From positions 1-64,000 of the forward strand of contig CALMQS010000097.1 in NCBI GenBank assembly GCA_937871285.1: a stretch of DNA of 64,000 nucleotides. The letters are read 5' to 3'. The stretch comes from an uncultured Sphingobacteriales bacterium (GTDB lineage: Bacteria > Bacteroidota > Bacteroidia > Chitinophagales > Chitinophagaceae). How positions within the stretch are numbered: the stretch's first letter is position 1; each line of letters starts with the position of its first letter. The position numbers were made by a program, and so were the translations under genes. Below, in pieces: positions 7,942 through 16,893 of the stretch. A model generated the notes under the pieces. It had not been told where the DNA came from, made no database searches, and saw nothing but the letters and a program-made list of their open reading frames with translations.

Positions 7942-9009
7942 TTATTTTTTGTTGAGTACTGCCTCCGCCAGGCGGGTACCGTCAATACGTGCTTTTATCT
8001 TGCTGAATGCAATGTCTCTCGATGTAGAAGTATCATCTGCAAATGGCGAAAAGCCGCAGTCATCTGTTGTACCGATCTGTGAAACAGGAATCACTGCCGC
8101 GGCTTCCAATATGCGGTCCCTTATTTCTTCAGGAGTTTCTATCCCCGGATCGAGCACATTGGTAACACCCAGAAAAACTGTTTGCCCCGGCCGGAGATTT
8201 TCTTTAATAACTGCCAGCACGGAAGACTTGTCTCTTTCGCCGGCGTATTCCAGGTAAAAATTACCAGCCTGTAACCCGAACAGCAAAGGCAAGAGATCAG
8301 CATAGGATATGTCTGCACTGTGCGTTGAATCATGATCTCCTCCGGGACAGGAATGAACACCTATTTTTTGGCGCTCTTCCTTTGTAAACCTTGTAAGTAC
8401 CTTGTTATTGAGAGCGATAAATGATTTCAGCAAATTGCCGGAAGGGTCTAATTTCAATGCTAACCGGGCTTCCGTAAAATCAATCTGTACATTATACGCG
8501 CCGCTGTTAAGGCTTCTTCTTATATCCGTCTCCGCTTCATTCAGTAAGTCATTTATGAATTGATCATGCGTGTACCCTTCAATACCTTCCTGCGGATACA
8601 ATAAACTTATTGCCGATACAGCAATGACCGCCTGTTTAACCGGCAGGTTCGTCATTTTTTTTGCTTTTTCGAGATATGTACTGGCGTATACCTGGTAACG
8701 AAAAGGTCCTCCTGTGATTTTAGGTAACTGGCGGATATGCCCGTCAGCAAAAGGAATAATAACTCCATTAGGATCGAGTTGCTTCATGCCTGCAATGGGG
8801 TAAGTAGCAAAACTGGGTTTGCTTTGCTCCCCATCTGTAATTACAGGAGAACCTGTAGCTTCAAAACGTTTTATGGTATCCGTTATAGCCGATTCAAATA
8901 ATTTACTCAACCCCTTTTCATCAAGATCACCATTTGCATGCGCTGCCATTCCTTCAATCAATGCAACCGGCCGGGGAATGCTTCCTATTGGTTCTGTTCT
9001 GATTTTCAT
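7942..9009 (-). CDS. Stand-alone MetE-like zinc methyl/alkyltransferase
   Basis: A 355-residue protein equal to the C-terminal catalytic barrel of cobalamin-independent methionine synthase; it lacks the N-terminal half of MetE. The zinc ligands are all visible: H219 and C221 in 'VHSCPGG', E254 in 'YLEYAGERD', and C318 in 'DDCGFSPF'. Such short proteins move a methyl or alkyl group to a thiol, with varied donors; the family also includes epoxyalkane:coenzyme M transferase. It sits between two AhpD-like genes, 60 bp after copy 2, far from the met operon at 34-38 kb, which argues for a specialised substrate tied to the TonB/MFS uptake genes rather than housekeeping methionine synthesis. Confidence 0.9.
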   Translation of the reverse strand: MKIRTEPIGSIPRPVALIEGMAAHANGDLDEKGLSKLFESAITDTIKRFEATGSPVITDGEQSKPSFATYPIAGMKQLDPNGVIIPFADGHIRQLPKITGGPFRYQVYASTYLEKAKKMTNLPVKQAVIAVSAISLLYPQEGIEGYTHDQFINDLLNEAETDIRRSLNSGAYNVQIDFTEARLALKLDPSGNLLKSFIALNNKVLTRFTKEERQKIGVHSCPGGDHDSTHSADISYADLLPLLFGLQAGNFYLEYAGERDKSSVLAVIKENLRPGQTVFLGVTNVLDPGIETPEEIRDRILEAAAVIPVSQIGTTDDCGFSPFADDTSTSRDIAFSKIKARIDGTRLAEAVLNKK

Positions 9010-9069
9010 AACATTTTTGTTTTAATTTATTCAATGAATATGATCTATGCAGATGGCAGCCCATGCATT

Positions 9070-9618
9070 TCATCCTGGCTGCCCCGGCAGCACATACCCC
9101 TTTTCTACCATTCTTTTTCCCATCTCCGCATATTCATCTGCGTTAGTTGGTGTAAAGCTTGCCAGTCCGTCCACATACCGGTTGAACATGCAGAAAGCAG
9201 CCGCTATTAAAACCGTGTCGTGTATCTCCCTGTCGCCGGCGCCCAATTGTCTTGCCGCTTCAATGTCTTCGGCAGTAACCGCTTTGCCACTGATCTGCAC
9301 CTTACCTGCTATGTTGAGTAAAGCCTTTAATTTTTCACCTACAGGGGCATTTTGCATATCTAAAAAGACTTCATCAACAGCTGCTGCTTTCTCTTCATAC
9401 AAACATCTTGCAGCGGCAGCATGACTGTTCCTGCAAAACATGCAATTGTTCCTGTGCGATACGTAAGCCGCTATCAGTTCCCTGTCGGCCGGGGTTAGCG
9501 GGGAATCTTCCCGCAGCAGCACCTGTGCCAGTTGGTATAAGTGTTTTCCGGTTTCGGGCCGGAACATTACCAGGCTTCTTATACCGGGTACGCCTTCCGG
9601 AACGTTGATGTGTGCCAT
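9070..9618 (-). CDS. AhpD-like carboxymuconolactone decarboxylase family protein (copy 2)
   Basis: A 182-residue paralogue of the genes at 7381 and 13687. Active-site residues E47, C59, C62 and H66 are conserved in 'DRELIAAYVSHRNNCMFCRNSH'. It starts 'MAHINVPEGVPGIRS', almost as copy 1, which supports the chosen start. It lies between the MFS gene (23 bp upstream) and the MetE-like gene, well inside the operon. Confidence 0.9.
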   Translation of the reverse strand: MAHINVPEGVPGIRSLVMFRPETGKHLYQLAQVLLREDSPLTPADRELIAAYVSHRNNCMFCRNSHAAAARCLYEEKAAAVDEVFLDMQNAPVGEKLKALLNIAGKVQISGKAVTAEDIEAARQLGAGDREIHDTVLIAAAFCMFNRYVDGLASFTPTNADEYAEMGKRMVEKGYVLPGQPG

Positions 9619-9641
9619 TGGTTAATAATTTTTAAGCTGAT

Positions 9642-10886
9642 TTAAACAAGTTTATGCTCCATCTTTCTGATCAGTAATACCACAAGCAATCCTACTATAA
9701 ACACCAGTGAAAACAGGTATATGGCATTGCCATAACCGCCCAGCACCGTTACCAGTATGCCTACGAACAAAACAGCCGTGCCGGTAAACAACCGGCCTAT
9801 ATTAAAACAAAAACCCGTTGCTGTTGCCCTGATGCCCGTAGGAAAAAGCTGCGGTATATAATAAGACAGCACACCCTGGCTTATGCCAAAGAAAAAAGCG
9901 AGAATGCCCGTTTCTATATACACTAAGGGTGTAAAGACCGTATTGGTTTTAAACAGTACAAAAGACAGCACCGAACACACCGCAAAGCACATGAGCATCG
10001 CTTTTCGTGTACCCACAGCATTCAGGAACCAACCCGAGAAAAAACCGCCTGTTAAGCCGCCCATGCCCAGCAGCATCATGGTTAAACCTCTTTCCTTCTG
10101 CCCATTGGAATCTGTAATTAAGCTTTGTACCCAGGTAGGCAGCCACGAAAAAATTGCCCACAAGCCAATTAACATAGAACCAAAAGTGACGGATCCGATC
10201 AGCAGATCTTTCCGGAATGCCGGTGAAAAAAGGCTTTCAGCGGGGTTATTGTTTTGCAGGATCTGCTGCTTGCTTGTTTTCCAGTTTGCTGATTCTTTTA
10301 TGATCCATATCCCTGCGATAGCGAGGATCAATGGTACAAACCCTGATAAAAAAGCCTGTTGCCACGATGATACCATATAATTAATTAAACCGGCAGAAAA
10401 AATGCCCACAGGAAAAGCAATAGACAAAATACCCATGAAAACGGCTTTACTTTTTGAGGGCCATACTTCGCTTATGAAAGTAAATCCAATTACCAGCACG
10501 CCTCCTACGCCAAACCCGCTCAACACCCTGCACAATACAATGCTCCACCAGTTGGGCAGCATGCCGGTTAAAATAGTAAACACCGCATAACATCCTATAG
10601 CAAGCAGCAATGCTTTTTTTCTGCCTATCCGGTCGCTGATCACCCCCCATGCAAAGCCGCCAATGGCCCATCCAAAAATGAATACCGCATTGATGTAAGC
10701 GCTGATGCGGGCATGTTCGCCGGTGTCTGATGACAGTTGTACATCCTTAATTACAACAGGGAGGTAAACCGACATTAAGGTAGATACCGTACCCCCAAAG
10801 GCGCTGCTGATAAAACACACTCCAAACAATACCCAGAGATACGCAGTTATTTTTTGCGCTTCGTTATTGGCTATGCCGTTCTTCAT
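9642..10886 (-). CDS. Major facilitator superfamily transporter
   Basis: A 414-residue, 12-helix MFS carrier. The classic loop 2-3 motif appears as 'GVISDRIGRKKALLLAIG' (around residues 80-97), and a related 'GWFLNAVGTRKAMLM' sits in the second half. The topology and size fit the metabolite:H+ symporter group. It is 10 bp from the TonB receptor gene and 23 bp from AhpD-like copy 2, so outer- and inner-membrane transport of one substrate is the natural reading. I cannot tell import from export or name the substrate. Confidence 0.9.
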   Translation of the reverse strand: MKNGIANNEAQKITAYLWVLFGVCFISSAFGGTVSTLMSVYLPVVIKDVQLSSDTGEHARISAYINAVFIFGWAIGGFAWGVISDRIGRKKALLLAIGCYAVFTILTGMLPNWWSIVLCRVLSGFGVGGVLVIGFTFISEVWPSKSKAVFMGILSIAFPVGIFSAGLINYMVSSWQQAFLSGFVPLILAIAGIWIIKESANWKTSKQQILQNNNPAESLFSPAFRKDLLIGSVTFGSMLIGLWAIFSWLPTWVQSLITDSNGQKERGLTMMLLGMGGLTGGFFSGWFLNAVGTRKAMLMCFAVCSVLSFVLFKTNTVFTPLVYIETGILAFFFGISQGVLSYYIPQLFPTGIRATATGFCFNIGRLFTGTAVLFVGILVTVLGGYGNAIYLFSLVFIVGLLVVLLIRKMEHKLV

Positions 10887-10896
10887 TACCTGTTAT

Positions 10897-13668
10897 TTAT
10901 TTATTCAATAATCCGTCAAATACAACCGATACGTAATACAGCGCTCCAACACTGGGAGATCCAAAAGCCTGGTATACCCTGTGGTTTAAAATATTACTGC
11001 CCCCCAGCTTTACTATAGCATTGGCGGAAGGTATTTTTTTGTTGACCTGCAGATCAAGCTGCGAATAGGCATTGATGCGGCCGGGGCGGTTGCCATTGAA
11101 GGTCCCGTACCAGTCAAACGCATCCTGCCAGTGCCATGCCAGGTTAAAGCCAAAGTTCCTGTACACATTGCTGTTTCCAAAAGTTACATTGGTAGTATAT
11201 TCGGGCGTATTGAAAGCAGGGATATTATTGGGATTGGCATCTTTCAGGTTAAAATCGGCCCAGGTAATATTGGCCCCTGCTGTATATCCCCGGTTCATCA
11301 TCCAGGTAAGCCCTGCCGAAATACCCTGCGATGATACTTTATCTGATGCATTGGTATACAATTGAAAAACCTGGATATCGCCGTTGGGTATATCCATGGC
11401 AGCTTCATTGCTGACTGTACCATCGCCTGCCAATATGGTATGTTCCGGGCGGATGACCACTGTATTAATAATAAAGTCGGTATAAGTGCTGTAATAATAA
11501 TTAAGGTCTATCATCAGCTTATTATTAATAAGCCCCTTATATCCTATTTCAAATGCTTTCTGCTTTTCGGGTTTAATATAGGATACATCCGATTTCTCCA
11601 GTAACCCTTTGTTTTCAGCTATCGCCTGCGGGAAAGGGGTACCATTGCCCATTGCCTGCCCGAAAGCAGCGCCAAAGGCGCCCACCGAAGAAGCGGTGAA
11701 GGAATTTTCATACACATTCATGCCCTTACTGTTATCGGGCGCTCCGCCAAGAATAGTGATAGGGCCCACGTTAAGGTGAATATATAAGTCAACAGGCGTA
11801 GGATTTCTGAAGCCGGTTTGATAAGAAGCGCGGAAATTATGATTCTTTGCAACCGTGTACACACCCGATATGCGGGGCGTAAAGCTGCCTTTAAAATTTT
11901 CATTTTTATCGTAGCGTACCGAACCGGTTATTTTCAGCCTGTCATCGAATAATTTTTTAGCCACCTGCACAAAGGCGCCATATTCTTTAATGGTAATATC
12001 CTGGTCTTTGTCATCAAACAAAGAACCGTTGGTGAACATGTGGTAATAGCGGAAGTTGCCGCCGGCCAGCAGTTCAAATATTTTGATATTATCGCTGAAA
12101 TCATACTGTCCTTCGGTATGGTAATACTTGCTGTTGCTGAAAACACCAGCACCGCTTAATCCATAGTTATGGATCAGATTGTCTTTAGCCGCTTCAAAAG
12201 CCCCGCTCCCCGGCGCCAGCTTTCCTTCATCGGCAAAAGCCCTCGCGGCAGTGTGATTAGCCGCGGCTACACTTCCAATATCACCATTATATGCCGCCGT
12301 GTATCTTTCAAACCATGTATCATCAGCCAGGTTGGGCGCTACGGTATTGCCTGCAAGGTCTTTTACCCAGGTACGGTTAATGAACTGTGCGAGCGAACGG
12401 GTATTATAGGAATCGTGCGAGTTTTCAATAACGGCATAGCTACGCAAAAAATAATTGCTGCCCTTCAACTCGGCGCGGTGCCTTTGCAGCACAAAATTAT
12501 TCAGATCGAAACGGCTGCTGCCCGTATAACTGGCGGTTCCTTTGCCATAATCATACTGGTAAGAAAGTTCCATATTATTATTAATGCGGTAATGCACCGA
12601 TCCGTTTAATTTAAGGCTGTACACGTTGTAGTTCATCAGGTATTTTTCTTCATAACCGGTTCTTGATATACGACCGATACCTTCAATGGTACGCACTACT
12701 TCATCGCCGTATATATTCACGGCATCCCTTGCAGGATTATTGGGTCCGCGTAAATTTTCTGGCGTTTGCGGATCTACATCATCATAATTGTTCGCATACC
12801 AGTCGAGCCCGCCCAGGTAAGCGGCATTTATTTTAAATGCGAAACGGTTGTTGAACGCTTTTGCATAACGCAAAGCAAAATCGTATAAGCCGTGTGGTTT
12901 AACATCATCTTCGCCTATATGATTGATACCGGTTTTGGCCTGCAGCGACAAGCCCTGGTATTGAAAGGGATCTTTGGTATGCATCATCAGCACGCCGTTA
13001 AAAGCAATAGGGCCATACAAAGCGGAAGCAGCGCCCGGAATAATTTCAACGCTTTCAACATCAAGATCAGAAACGCCAAACTGGTTACCCACAGGGAAGT
13101 TCAAACCGGGTGTTTGGTTATCTACGCCATCAATCAGCTGCAGGAAGCGCTGGTTGCCTGTATTATTAAAGCCGCGGGTATTGATTTGCTTATAGGTAAC
13201 GCTGCTGGTAACAGCCTCAACCGACTTGAGATTTTGTACCCCGTCGTAAAAGGAGAAGGAAGGATTTTCCCTGATCGCCTTCTGGTTCATTTTTTCAATG
13301 CTTACGGGCGAACGAAGAATGCTTTCCTGCACCCGGGATGCAGCAAAAACAACTTCATTCAGCCAGCCTTCCCTTTGTTGCAGCTTCACATTTATATTTT
13401 GCTGGTCTCCGGTTATTTCAACTATTTCATCAACATAACCGGCTGCGGAAATGATAATGGTAAAAGGCAATTTGATTTTAGATAGCGAAAGTGTGAAAGT
13501 TCCTTTTGAATCCGTAACGGAGCCGCTGATCTTATCTTTAACGCTGATGCTGGCTCCTTCAACAGGCTCACCCGAATTTGAAGCAGTTACCGTGCCTGTA
13601 ATTTTTACCTGTTGGGCAAATAGACCGGTAGAAACGAATAACAGAACTATAATAAGAAAATTTTTCAT
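10897..13668 (-). CDS. TonB-dependent receptor with carboxypeptidase-like N-terminal domain
   Basis: A 923-residue outer-membrane receptor from the start I prefer (ATG at 13666-13668, giving 'MKNFLIIVLLFVSTGLFAQ', a clean signal peptide; an upstream ATG at 13686 would add six residues). A CarboxypepD_reg-like domain (about 20-105) precedes the plug ('TRGFNNTGNQRFLQLIDGVDNQ', then 'VESVEIIPGAASALYGP') and a long beta-barrel. No SusD partner is adjacent, so this is not a standard glycan-utilisation pair. The plug's 'GVDNQTPGLNFPVGNQFG' block is typical of the non-SusC receptors of this phylum. It is transcribed with the AhpD-like, MFS and MetE-like genes. Confidence 0.93.
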   Translation of the reverse strand: MKNFLIIVLLFVSTGLFAQQVKITGTVTASNSGEPVEGASISVKDKISGSVTDSKGTFTLSLSKIKLPFTIIISAAGYVDEIVEITGDQQNINVKLQQREGWLNEVVFAASRVQESILRSPVSIEKMNQKAIRENPSFSFYDGVQNLKSVEAVTSSVTYKQINTRGFNNTGNQRFLQLIDGVDNQTPGLNFPVGNQFGVSDLDVESVEIIPGAASALYGPIAFNGVLMMHTKDPFQYQGLSLQAKTGINHIGEDDVKPHGLYDFALRYAKAFNNRFAFKINAAYLGGLDWYANNYDDVDPQTPENLRGPNNPARDAVNIYGDEVVRTIEGIGRISRTGYEEKYLMNYNVYSLKLNGSVHYRINNNMELSYQYDYGKGTASYTGSSRFDLNNFVLQRHRAELKGSNYFLRSYAVIENSHDSYNTRSLAQFINRTWVKDLAGNTVAPNLADDTWFERYTAAYNGDIGSVAAANHTAARAFADEGKLAPGSGAFEAAKDNLIHNYGLSGAGVFSNSKYYHTEGQYDFSDNIKIFELLAGGNFRYYHMFTNGSLFDDKDQDITIKEYGAFVQVAKKLFDDRLKITGSVRYDKNENFKGSFTPRISGVYTVAKNHNFRASYQTGFRNPTPVDLYIHLNVGPITILGGAPDNSKGMNVYENSFTASSVGAFGAAFGQAMGNGTPFPQAIAENKGLLEKSDVSYIKPEKQKAFEIGYKGLINNKLMIDLNYYYSTYTDFIINTVVIRPEHTILAGDGTVSNEAAMDIPNGDIQVFQLYTNASDKVSSQGISAGLTWMMNRGYTAGANITWADFNLKDANPNNIPAFNTPEYTTNVTFGNSNVYRNFGFNLAWHWQDAFDWYGTFNGNRPGRINAYSQLDLQVNKKIPSANAIVKLGGSNILNHRVYQAFGSPSVGALYYVSVVFDGLLNK

Positions 13669-13686
13669 TGCAGTTGGTTGTAACAT

Positions 13687-14259
13687 TTATGAAGGAATGG
13701 TTTTTTTTAAATGATCGTACCCTTCCGGAAGACGGGTATAACCATGATGTACAATACGGTCGGCAAGGTTGACATAGTACTGCGGATCAGCCGGCGTAAA
13801 AGTGTTGAGTCCGTCAACATAGCGGTTATACAGGCAAAACAATGCGGCAATAAGTACGGTATCATGAATTTCAATGTCTGTAGCTCCCGCCAGTTTTGCC
13901 GCGGCAATGGCATCCCCGGTTACCTGCTTACCGCTTTCCCGCACCTGGGCCGCAATCGTTAATAAGGCTTTCATTTTATTACTTACAGGCGCTGTAGCAA
14001 TATCTTCAAGCACCCGGGCCGAAGTTTCATTTTCACCCAAAAGCAAATTGGCGGCAGCGGTATGCGCTGTAGTGCAAAACCGGCATTCATTACCGGAGCT
14101 TACTATGGAAGCAATGAGCTCTCTTTCTCCTTCCGATAAAGAGGAAGGTCCGCGGAGCAGGAACTGTGTTAGTTCCCGGATAGGCTGCGCTGAATCTTTA
14201 CGATATTCCAGCAGGCCGGTAATACCCGGCAGGTGAGGTTCCAATGTTATATAAGGCAT
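13687..14259 (-). CDS. AhpD-like carboxymuconolactone decarboxylase family protein (copy 3)
   Basis: A 190-residue protein starting at the ATG at 14257-14259 ('MPYITLEPHLPGITG'), chosen because both paralogues begin at the equivalent position; the frame is open 13 codons further upstream. Active-site residues E47, C59, C62 and H66 match AhpD. It is the first enzyme gene of the unit and ends 18 bp before the preferred receptor start. It is more diverged from copies 1 and 2 than these are from each other, especially in the C-terminal tail. Confidence 0.88.
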   Translation of the reverse strand: MPYITLEPHLPGITGLLEYRKDSAQPIRELTQFLLRGPSSLSEGERELIASIVSSGNECRFCTTAHTAAANLLLGENETSARVLEDIATAPVSNKMKALLTIAAQVRESGKQVTGDAIAAAKLAGATDIEIHDTVLIAALFCLYNRYVDGLNTFTPADPQYYVNLADRIVHHGYTRLPEGYDHLKKTIPS

Positions 14260-14381
14260 GATAATATTCGGAATTGATTGAATACAAGTATTCCACATCG
14301 CACAGTTTCCACATCAGGCATAATGAACAGAACTGCAGCCGTTAGTGTTTACGAAACAAAAGCAGCATAAGAAATAAATTA

Positions 14382-14963
14382 TTATACTATGTTATCGGGA
14401 GGCTGGATCAAAGAGTCCCTGTCTGCATCTGATAAAAAAACAGAGAAGAAAACAGGGAATGAAGGCAAGGATAAAATTATGGGTGACAATGCGTAAGAGA
14501 ATTTAGGTTGCTCATACTCGGATGCCGGTGTATTCTTTTTGGCCAGGCTCGTTGTTCTTTCATTGGAAGAAGCGCCCACATTATTTACCTGCCGGGCATA
14601 ATTACTTTCAGCGCTTTGCAAACGGGTACGCTTAAAATCGGGTAAACAAAGCAGGTGAAGGGTATCGTTATATATTTTACGTTTTACGTATTTGTAATAG
14701 ATGCCCTTATACTCCACTTCTCCATCGTACCGCTCATAATCGCTCCAACTGGTGCTATAGGGTAGCAGTACCGGTATTTTTATATGTAACAGCTCATCAT
14801 CCGAATAAATCCCTTTATTGATTACAGTAGCGGCTTGCTTGTTGCTGTGATTGATGAGCAACCGGAAAAGGAGGGAATAACCTGTCAAATTAAACAGGTA
14901 TACAGCAAGCATGAATATGGTTACAATCTTTTTCAGCAGCAGTTCGGTATATGAGTGACACAA
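14382..14963 (-). CDS. Unknown membrane-anchored protein upstream of the TonB receptor unit
   Basis: A 193-residue protein that I do not recognise. A hydrophobic N-terminal segment (about 10-32) could be a signal or anchor. The middle part is rich in Tyr/Lys ('DGEVEYKGIYYKYVKRKIYNDTL'), and a second hydrophobic stretch sits near residues 160-178. Similar small proteins are found ahead of TonB receptors in this phylum, as far as I recall, but I cannot give a function. The gap to AhpD-like copy 3 is 122 bp, so it may lead the same transcript. The start may be an internal ATG at residue 18. Confidence 0.65.
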   Translation of the reverse strand: MCHSYTELLLKKIVTIFMLAVYLFNLTGYSLLFRLLINHSNKQAATVINKGIYSDDELLHIKIPVLLPYSTSWSDYERYDGEVEYKGIYYKYVKRKIYNDTLHLLCLPDFKRTRLQSAESNYARQVNNVGASSNERTTSLAKKNTPASEYEQPKFSYALSPIILSLPSFPVFFSVFLSDADRDSLIQPPDNIV

Positions 14964-15028
14964 ATTATATATTTTCTACCACTATATGCAAGAATTTTTT
15001 AAGGTTGAACTCTATTTGCATAGAATAA

Positions 15029-15150
15029 AGCCGCAACATGATATATAAAATATCCAAACGGCTACCTTATTGAAAATAGGTAAGATGTTAAACTGCCTGG
15101 TGTGTCGTTTCATTGCGGAGACGAATTCCACCCGTACCAAAATCCAGGCA
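15029..15150 (-). ncRNA. Possible structured leader RNA (three hairpins) ahead of the AhpD/TonB unit
   Basis: In transcript order (minus strand) there are three inverted repeats. The first, 15094-15150, is a TGCCTGG/CCAGGCA stem enclosing a TCGTTTC/GAGACGA stem. The second, 15063-15083, is TACCT.ATT pairing with AATAAGGTA. The third, 15029-15063, is AGCCG/CGGCT enclosing GATAT/ATATC. They lie between the greA terminator and the gene at 14963, in the position of a 5' leader. I match it to no riboswitch class I know. Read alternatively, the same strand has a 33-codon frame from an ATG inside the first hairpin. Confidence 0.4.
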
Positions 15151-15173
15151 TAATACAAAAGGCAAGCTTTACC

Positions 15174-15200
15174 CCACAAAAAAAGCGGTGTTACCCGCTT
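15174..15200 (-). terminator. greA: Rho-independent terminator of greA
   Basis: On the minus strand AAGCGG-gtaaca-CCGCTT is followed by a run of seven T, 32 bp after the greA stop codon. This isolates greA from the genes further left. Confidence 0.8.
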
Positions 15201-15231
15201 CTTTGTATACCTTTTTCATGAATGTATTCTA

Positions 15232-15705
15232 TTAAATAGCAATCTCTTCTATTTTGAATTTCAATAAGCCTGCGGGTGCTTTTACCTCTGCCACTTCACC
15301 CACCTGCTTCCCCAAAATGCCCCGGCCTATGGGAGAGGTTACTGAAATTTTTCCCACTTTAAGATCGGCTTCCTTTTCGGAAACCACCTGGTAGGTTACG
15401 GTTTTCTTTGTATTGAGATTGGTTAAAGTTACTTTGGTGAGTATGCTCACTTTACTGGTATCAATGCTGTCTATCTCAATAATACGTGCATTGGCAATTT
15501 CGCCTTCCAGCTTGGCGATCCTGGCTTCCAGCATTCCCTGCGCCTCTTTGGCGGCATCATATTCGGCATTTTCCTTCAAATCACCTTTTTCACGGGCTTC
15601 CGCAATAGCTCTTGAAGCAGCAGGCCTCTCCACACTTCTCATCTTCTGCAGCTCGCTTTTCAGTTGTTCCAGTGTTTCGGCGGTAACGTACATTACTTCA
15701 CTCAT
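15232..15705 (-). CDS. greA: Transcription elongation factor GreA
   Basis: A 157-residue GreA of standard length. The N-terminal coiled coil (residues 1-75) carries the 'REKGDLKENAEYDAAKEAQG' tip with the acidic residues that help RNA polymerase cleave backtracked RNA. The C-terminal FKBP-like domain follows ('SPIGRGILGKQVGEVAEVKAP'). It acts in the cytosol in the secondary channel of RNA polymerase. It is a single-gene unit with its own terminator. A shorter relative with only the C-terminal domain lies at 52889-53281. Confidence 0.97.
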   Translation of the reverse strand: MSEVMYVTAETLEQLKSELQKMRSVERPAASRAIAEAREKGDLKENAEYDAAKEAQGMLEARIAKLEGEIANARIIEIDSIDTSKVSILTKVTLTNLNTKKTVTYQVVSEKEADLKVGKISVTSPIGRGILGKQVGEVAEVKAPAGLLKFKIEEIAI

Positions 15706-15844
15706 GGCTGACTCCGTTTTAGATTGTTAAAATAAAAAAAATAACAACGCTCCAAACGGTTGTCTGAAGCGTTGCCATTATGTATATGGCAAAAATAGCA
15801 AAAAAATCATGCCAAACAAAGCTGTAGCCTGCAAATATTCAGCT

Positions 15845-16768
15845 TTACACTTTCAGCTTTTCCAATATCACTTTCGACATTTTAAAAAAAGCTTCGTGGC
15901 TGTAGCCTGCAATATGGGGGGTTAAAGTTACATTGGGCTGCGCCAGCAGCCAGGTCATTTGTTCTTTTTCTTCAGGGCTATAAGTGTCTAACTTTTCATT
16001 TTCCAGCACATCCAATCCTGCCCCTGCAATTTTACCGGTTTTCAGGGCATTAATAACAGCCCTGGTGTCGTGCACCTTTCCGCGGCAGGCATTCAGGAAC
16101 CAGGGGGTTTTCTGAAGAGATGAAAAGAAGGCGTCATCTGCCATATGAAAGGTTTCATCTGTTAAAGGCACATGCATGCTTATTACATCTGCGTAACGCG
16201 CTATTTGTTCCGGGCCGGCTTCATGTATTTTACCTGCGGCAAAACCAAATTTATATTTATCGTAAGCCAGTATTTCCACATCAAAGGAAGATAACAGCCT
16301 GGCAAAGGCGCCCCCCGCATTGCCAAAACCTATAATGCCCACTGTTTTGCCGGTAAGTTCCGTTCCCCTGTTGGCATCTCTTATCCATTTGCCATCCGCT
16401 ACTTCCTGCCTGCTGCTGCAAATTTTATTCATCAAACCCAGCAGTACGCCCAAAACATGCTCGCCCACCGCATTGCGGTTCCCTTCGGGACTGCTTTCGC
16501 ATTGTATGCCTCTGCTTTCAGCATAGGCCACATCTATCAGCTCCATGCCACTGCCCAAACGGCCGATCCATTTTAAATGCGGCGCCTTATCTAATATGGC
16601 ACGGTCAATTTTGAGCCGGGTGGTAACAATTAAGCCTTCAATGTCTTTTATCCCACCACTCAGCTCTTCATAGGTGATCTGCGGCGCATACACAACAGTA
16701 TAGTGCTTTTGTTGCAAGGTGTCTAAGAGATACGGATGCACTTTGGCGGTAACGATTACTTTTCTCAT
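15845..16768 (-). CDS. D-isomer-specific 2-hydroxyacid dehydrogenase
   Basis: A 307-residue NAD(P)-dependent dehydrogenase of the SerA/LdhA fold. The nucleotide-binding loop is '[16 protein letters not shown]' at about 144-159. The catalytic Arg, Glu and His are visible in 'NACRGKVHD', 'LDVLENEK' and 'LTPHIAGYS'. At this length it lacks the ACT/ASB domains of full phosphoglycerate dehydrogenase. Substrate could be 3-phosphoglycerate, glycerate or another 2-oxoacid. Next to pdxA it could supply an intermediate of pyridoxal synthesis (as PdxB does), but that is only a neighbourhood argument. Confidence 0.9.
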   Translation of the reverse strand: MRKVIVTAKVHPYLLDTLQQKHYTVVYAPQITYEELSGGIKDIEGLIVTTRLKIDRAILDKAPHLKWIGRLGSGMELIDVAYAESRGIQCESSPEGNRNAVGEHVLGVLLGLMNKICSSRQEVADGKWIRDANRGTELTGKTVGIIGFGNAGGAFARLLSSFDVEILAYDKYKFGFAAGKIHEAGPEQIARYADVISMHVPLTDETFHMADDAFFSSLQKTPWFLNACRGKVHDTRAVINALKTGKIAGAGLDVLENEKLDTYSPEEKEQMTWLLAQPNVTLTPHIAGYSHEAFFKMSKVILEKLKV

Positions 16769-16893
16769 ATATTTAAATTAGGGAGTGGTGAATAGTGAGA
16801 AGAGAAGGTTGCAGGTTACAGGTTGCAAGTCGCAGGGAATCCCCTTACACCTGACAACTGCCCACTTACCACTTTCCACTTACTACTTACCAC
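16769..16893. repeat. Wordy intergenic repeats (GTGGTAAGT and TTGCAGGTTACAG families)
   Basis: The gap holds 'GGTTGCAGGTTACAGGTTGCA' type repeats at 16806-16830 and 'CCACTTACCACTTTCC' repeats at 16861-16895. The first family recurs at 57171-57195 and 57310-57335, the second at 24600-24655 and 40811-40845. They look like degenerate periodic strings, not genes. Confidence 0.55.

Noticed and set aside
7942..9009. Housekeeping methionine synthase MetE
   Set aside because: It has only the C-terminal barrel, about half of MetE, and is in a transport/redox unit away from the met genes.
9883..10380. Long antisense frame in the MFS gene, and similar ones in the TonB receptor (12169-12609, 12892-13485)
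   Set aside because: They are explained by codon bias of real genes on the other strand.
10897..13668. A SusC/SusD glycan-uptake pair served by the HTCS
   Set aside because: No SusD gene follows the receptor, its neighbours are AhpD, MFS and MetE-like genes, and the HTCS is 17 kb away.
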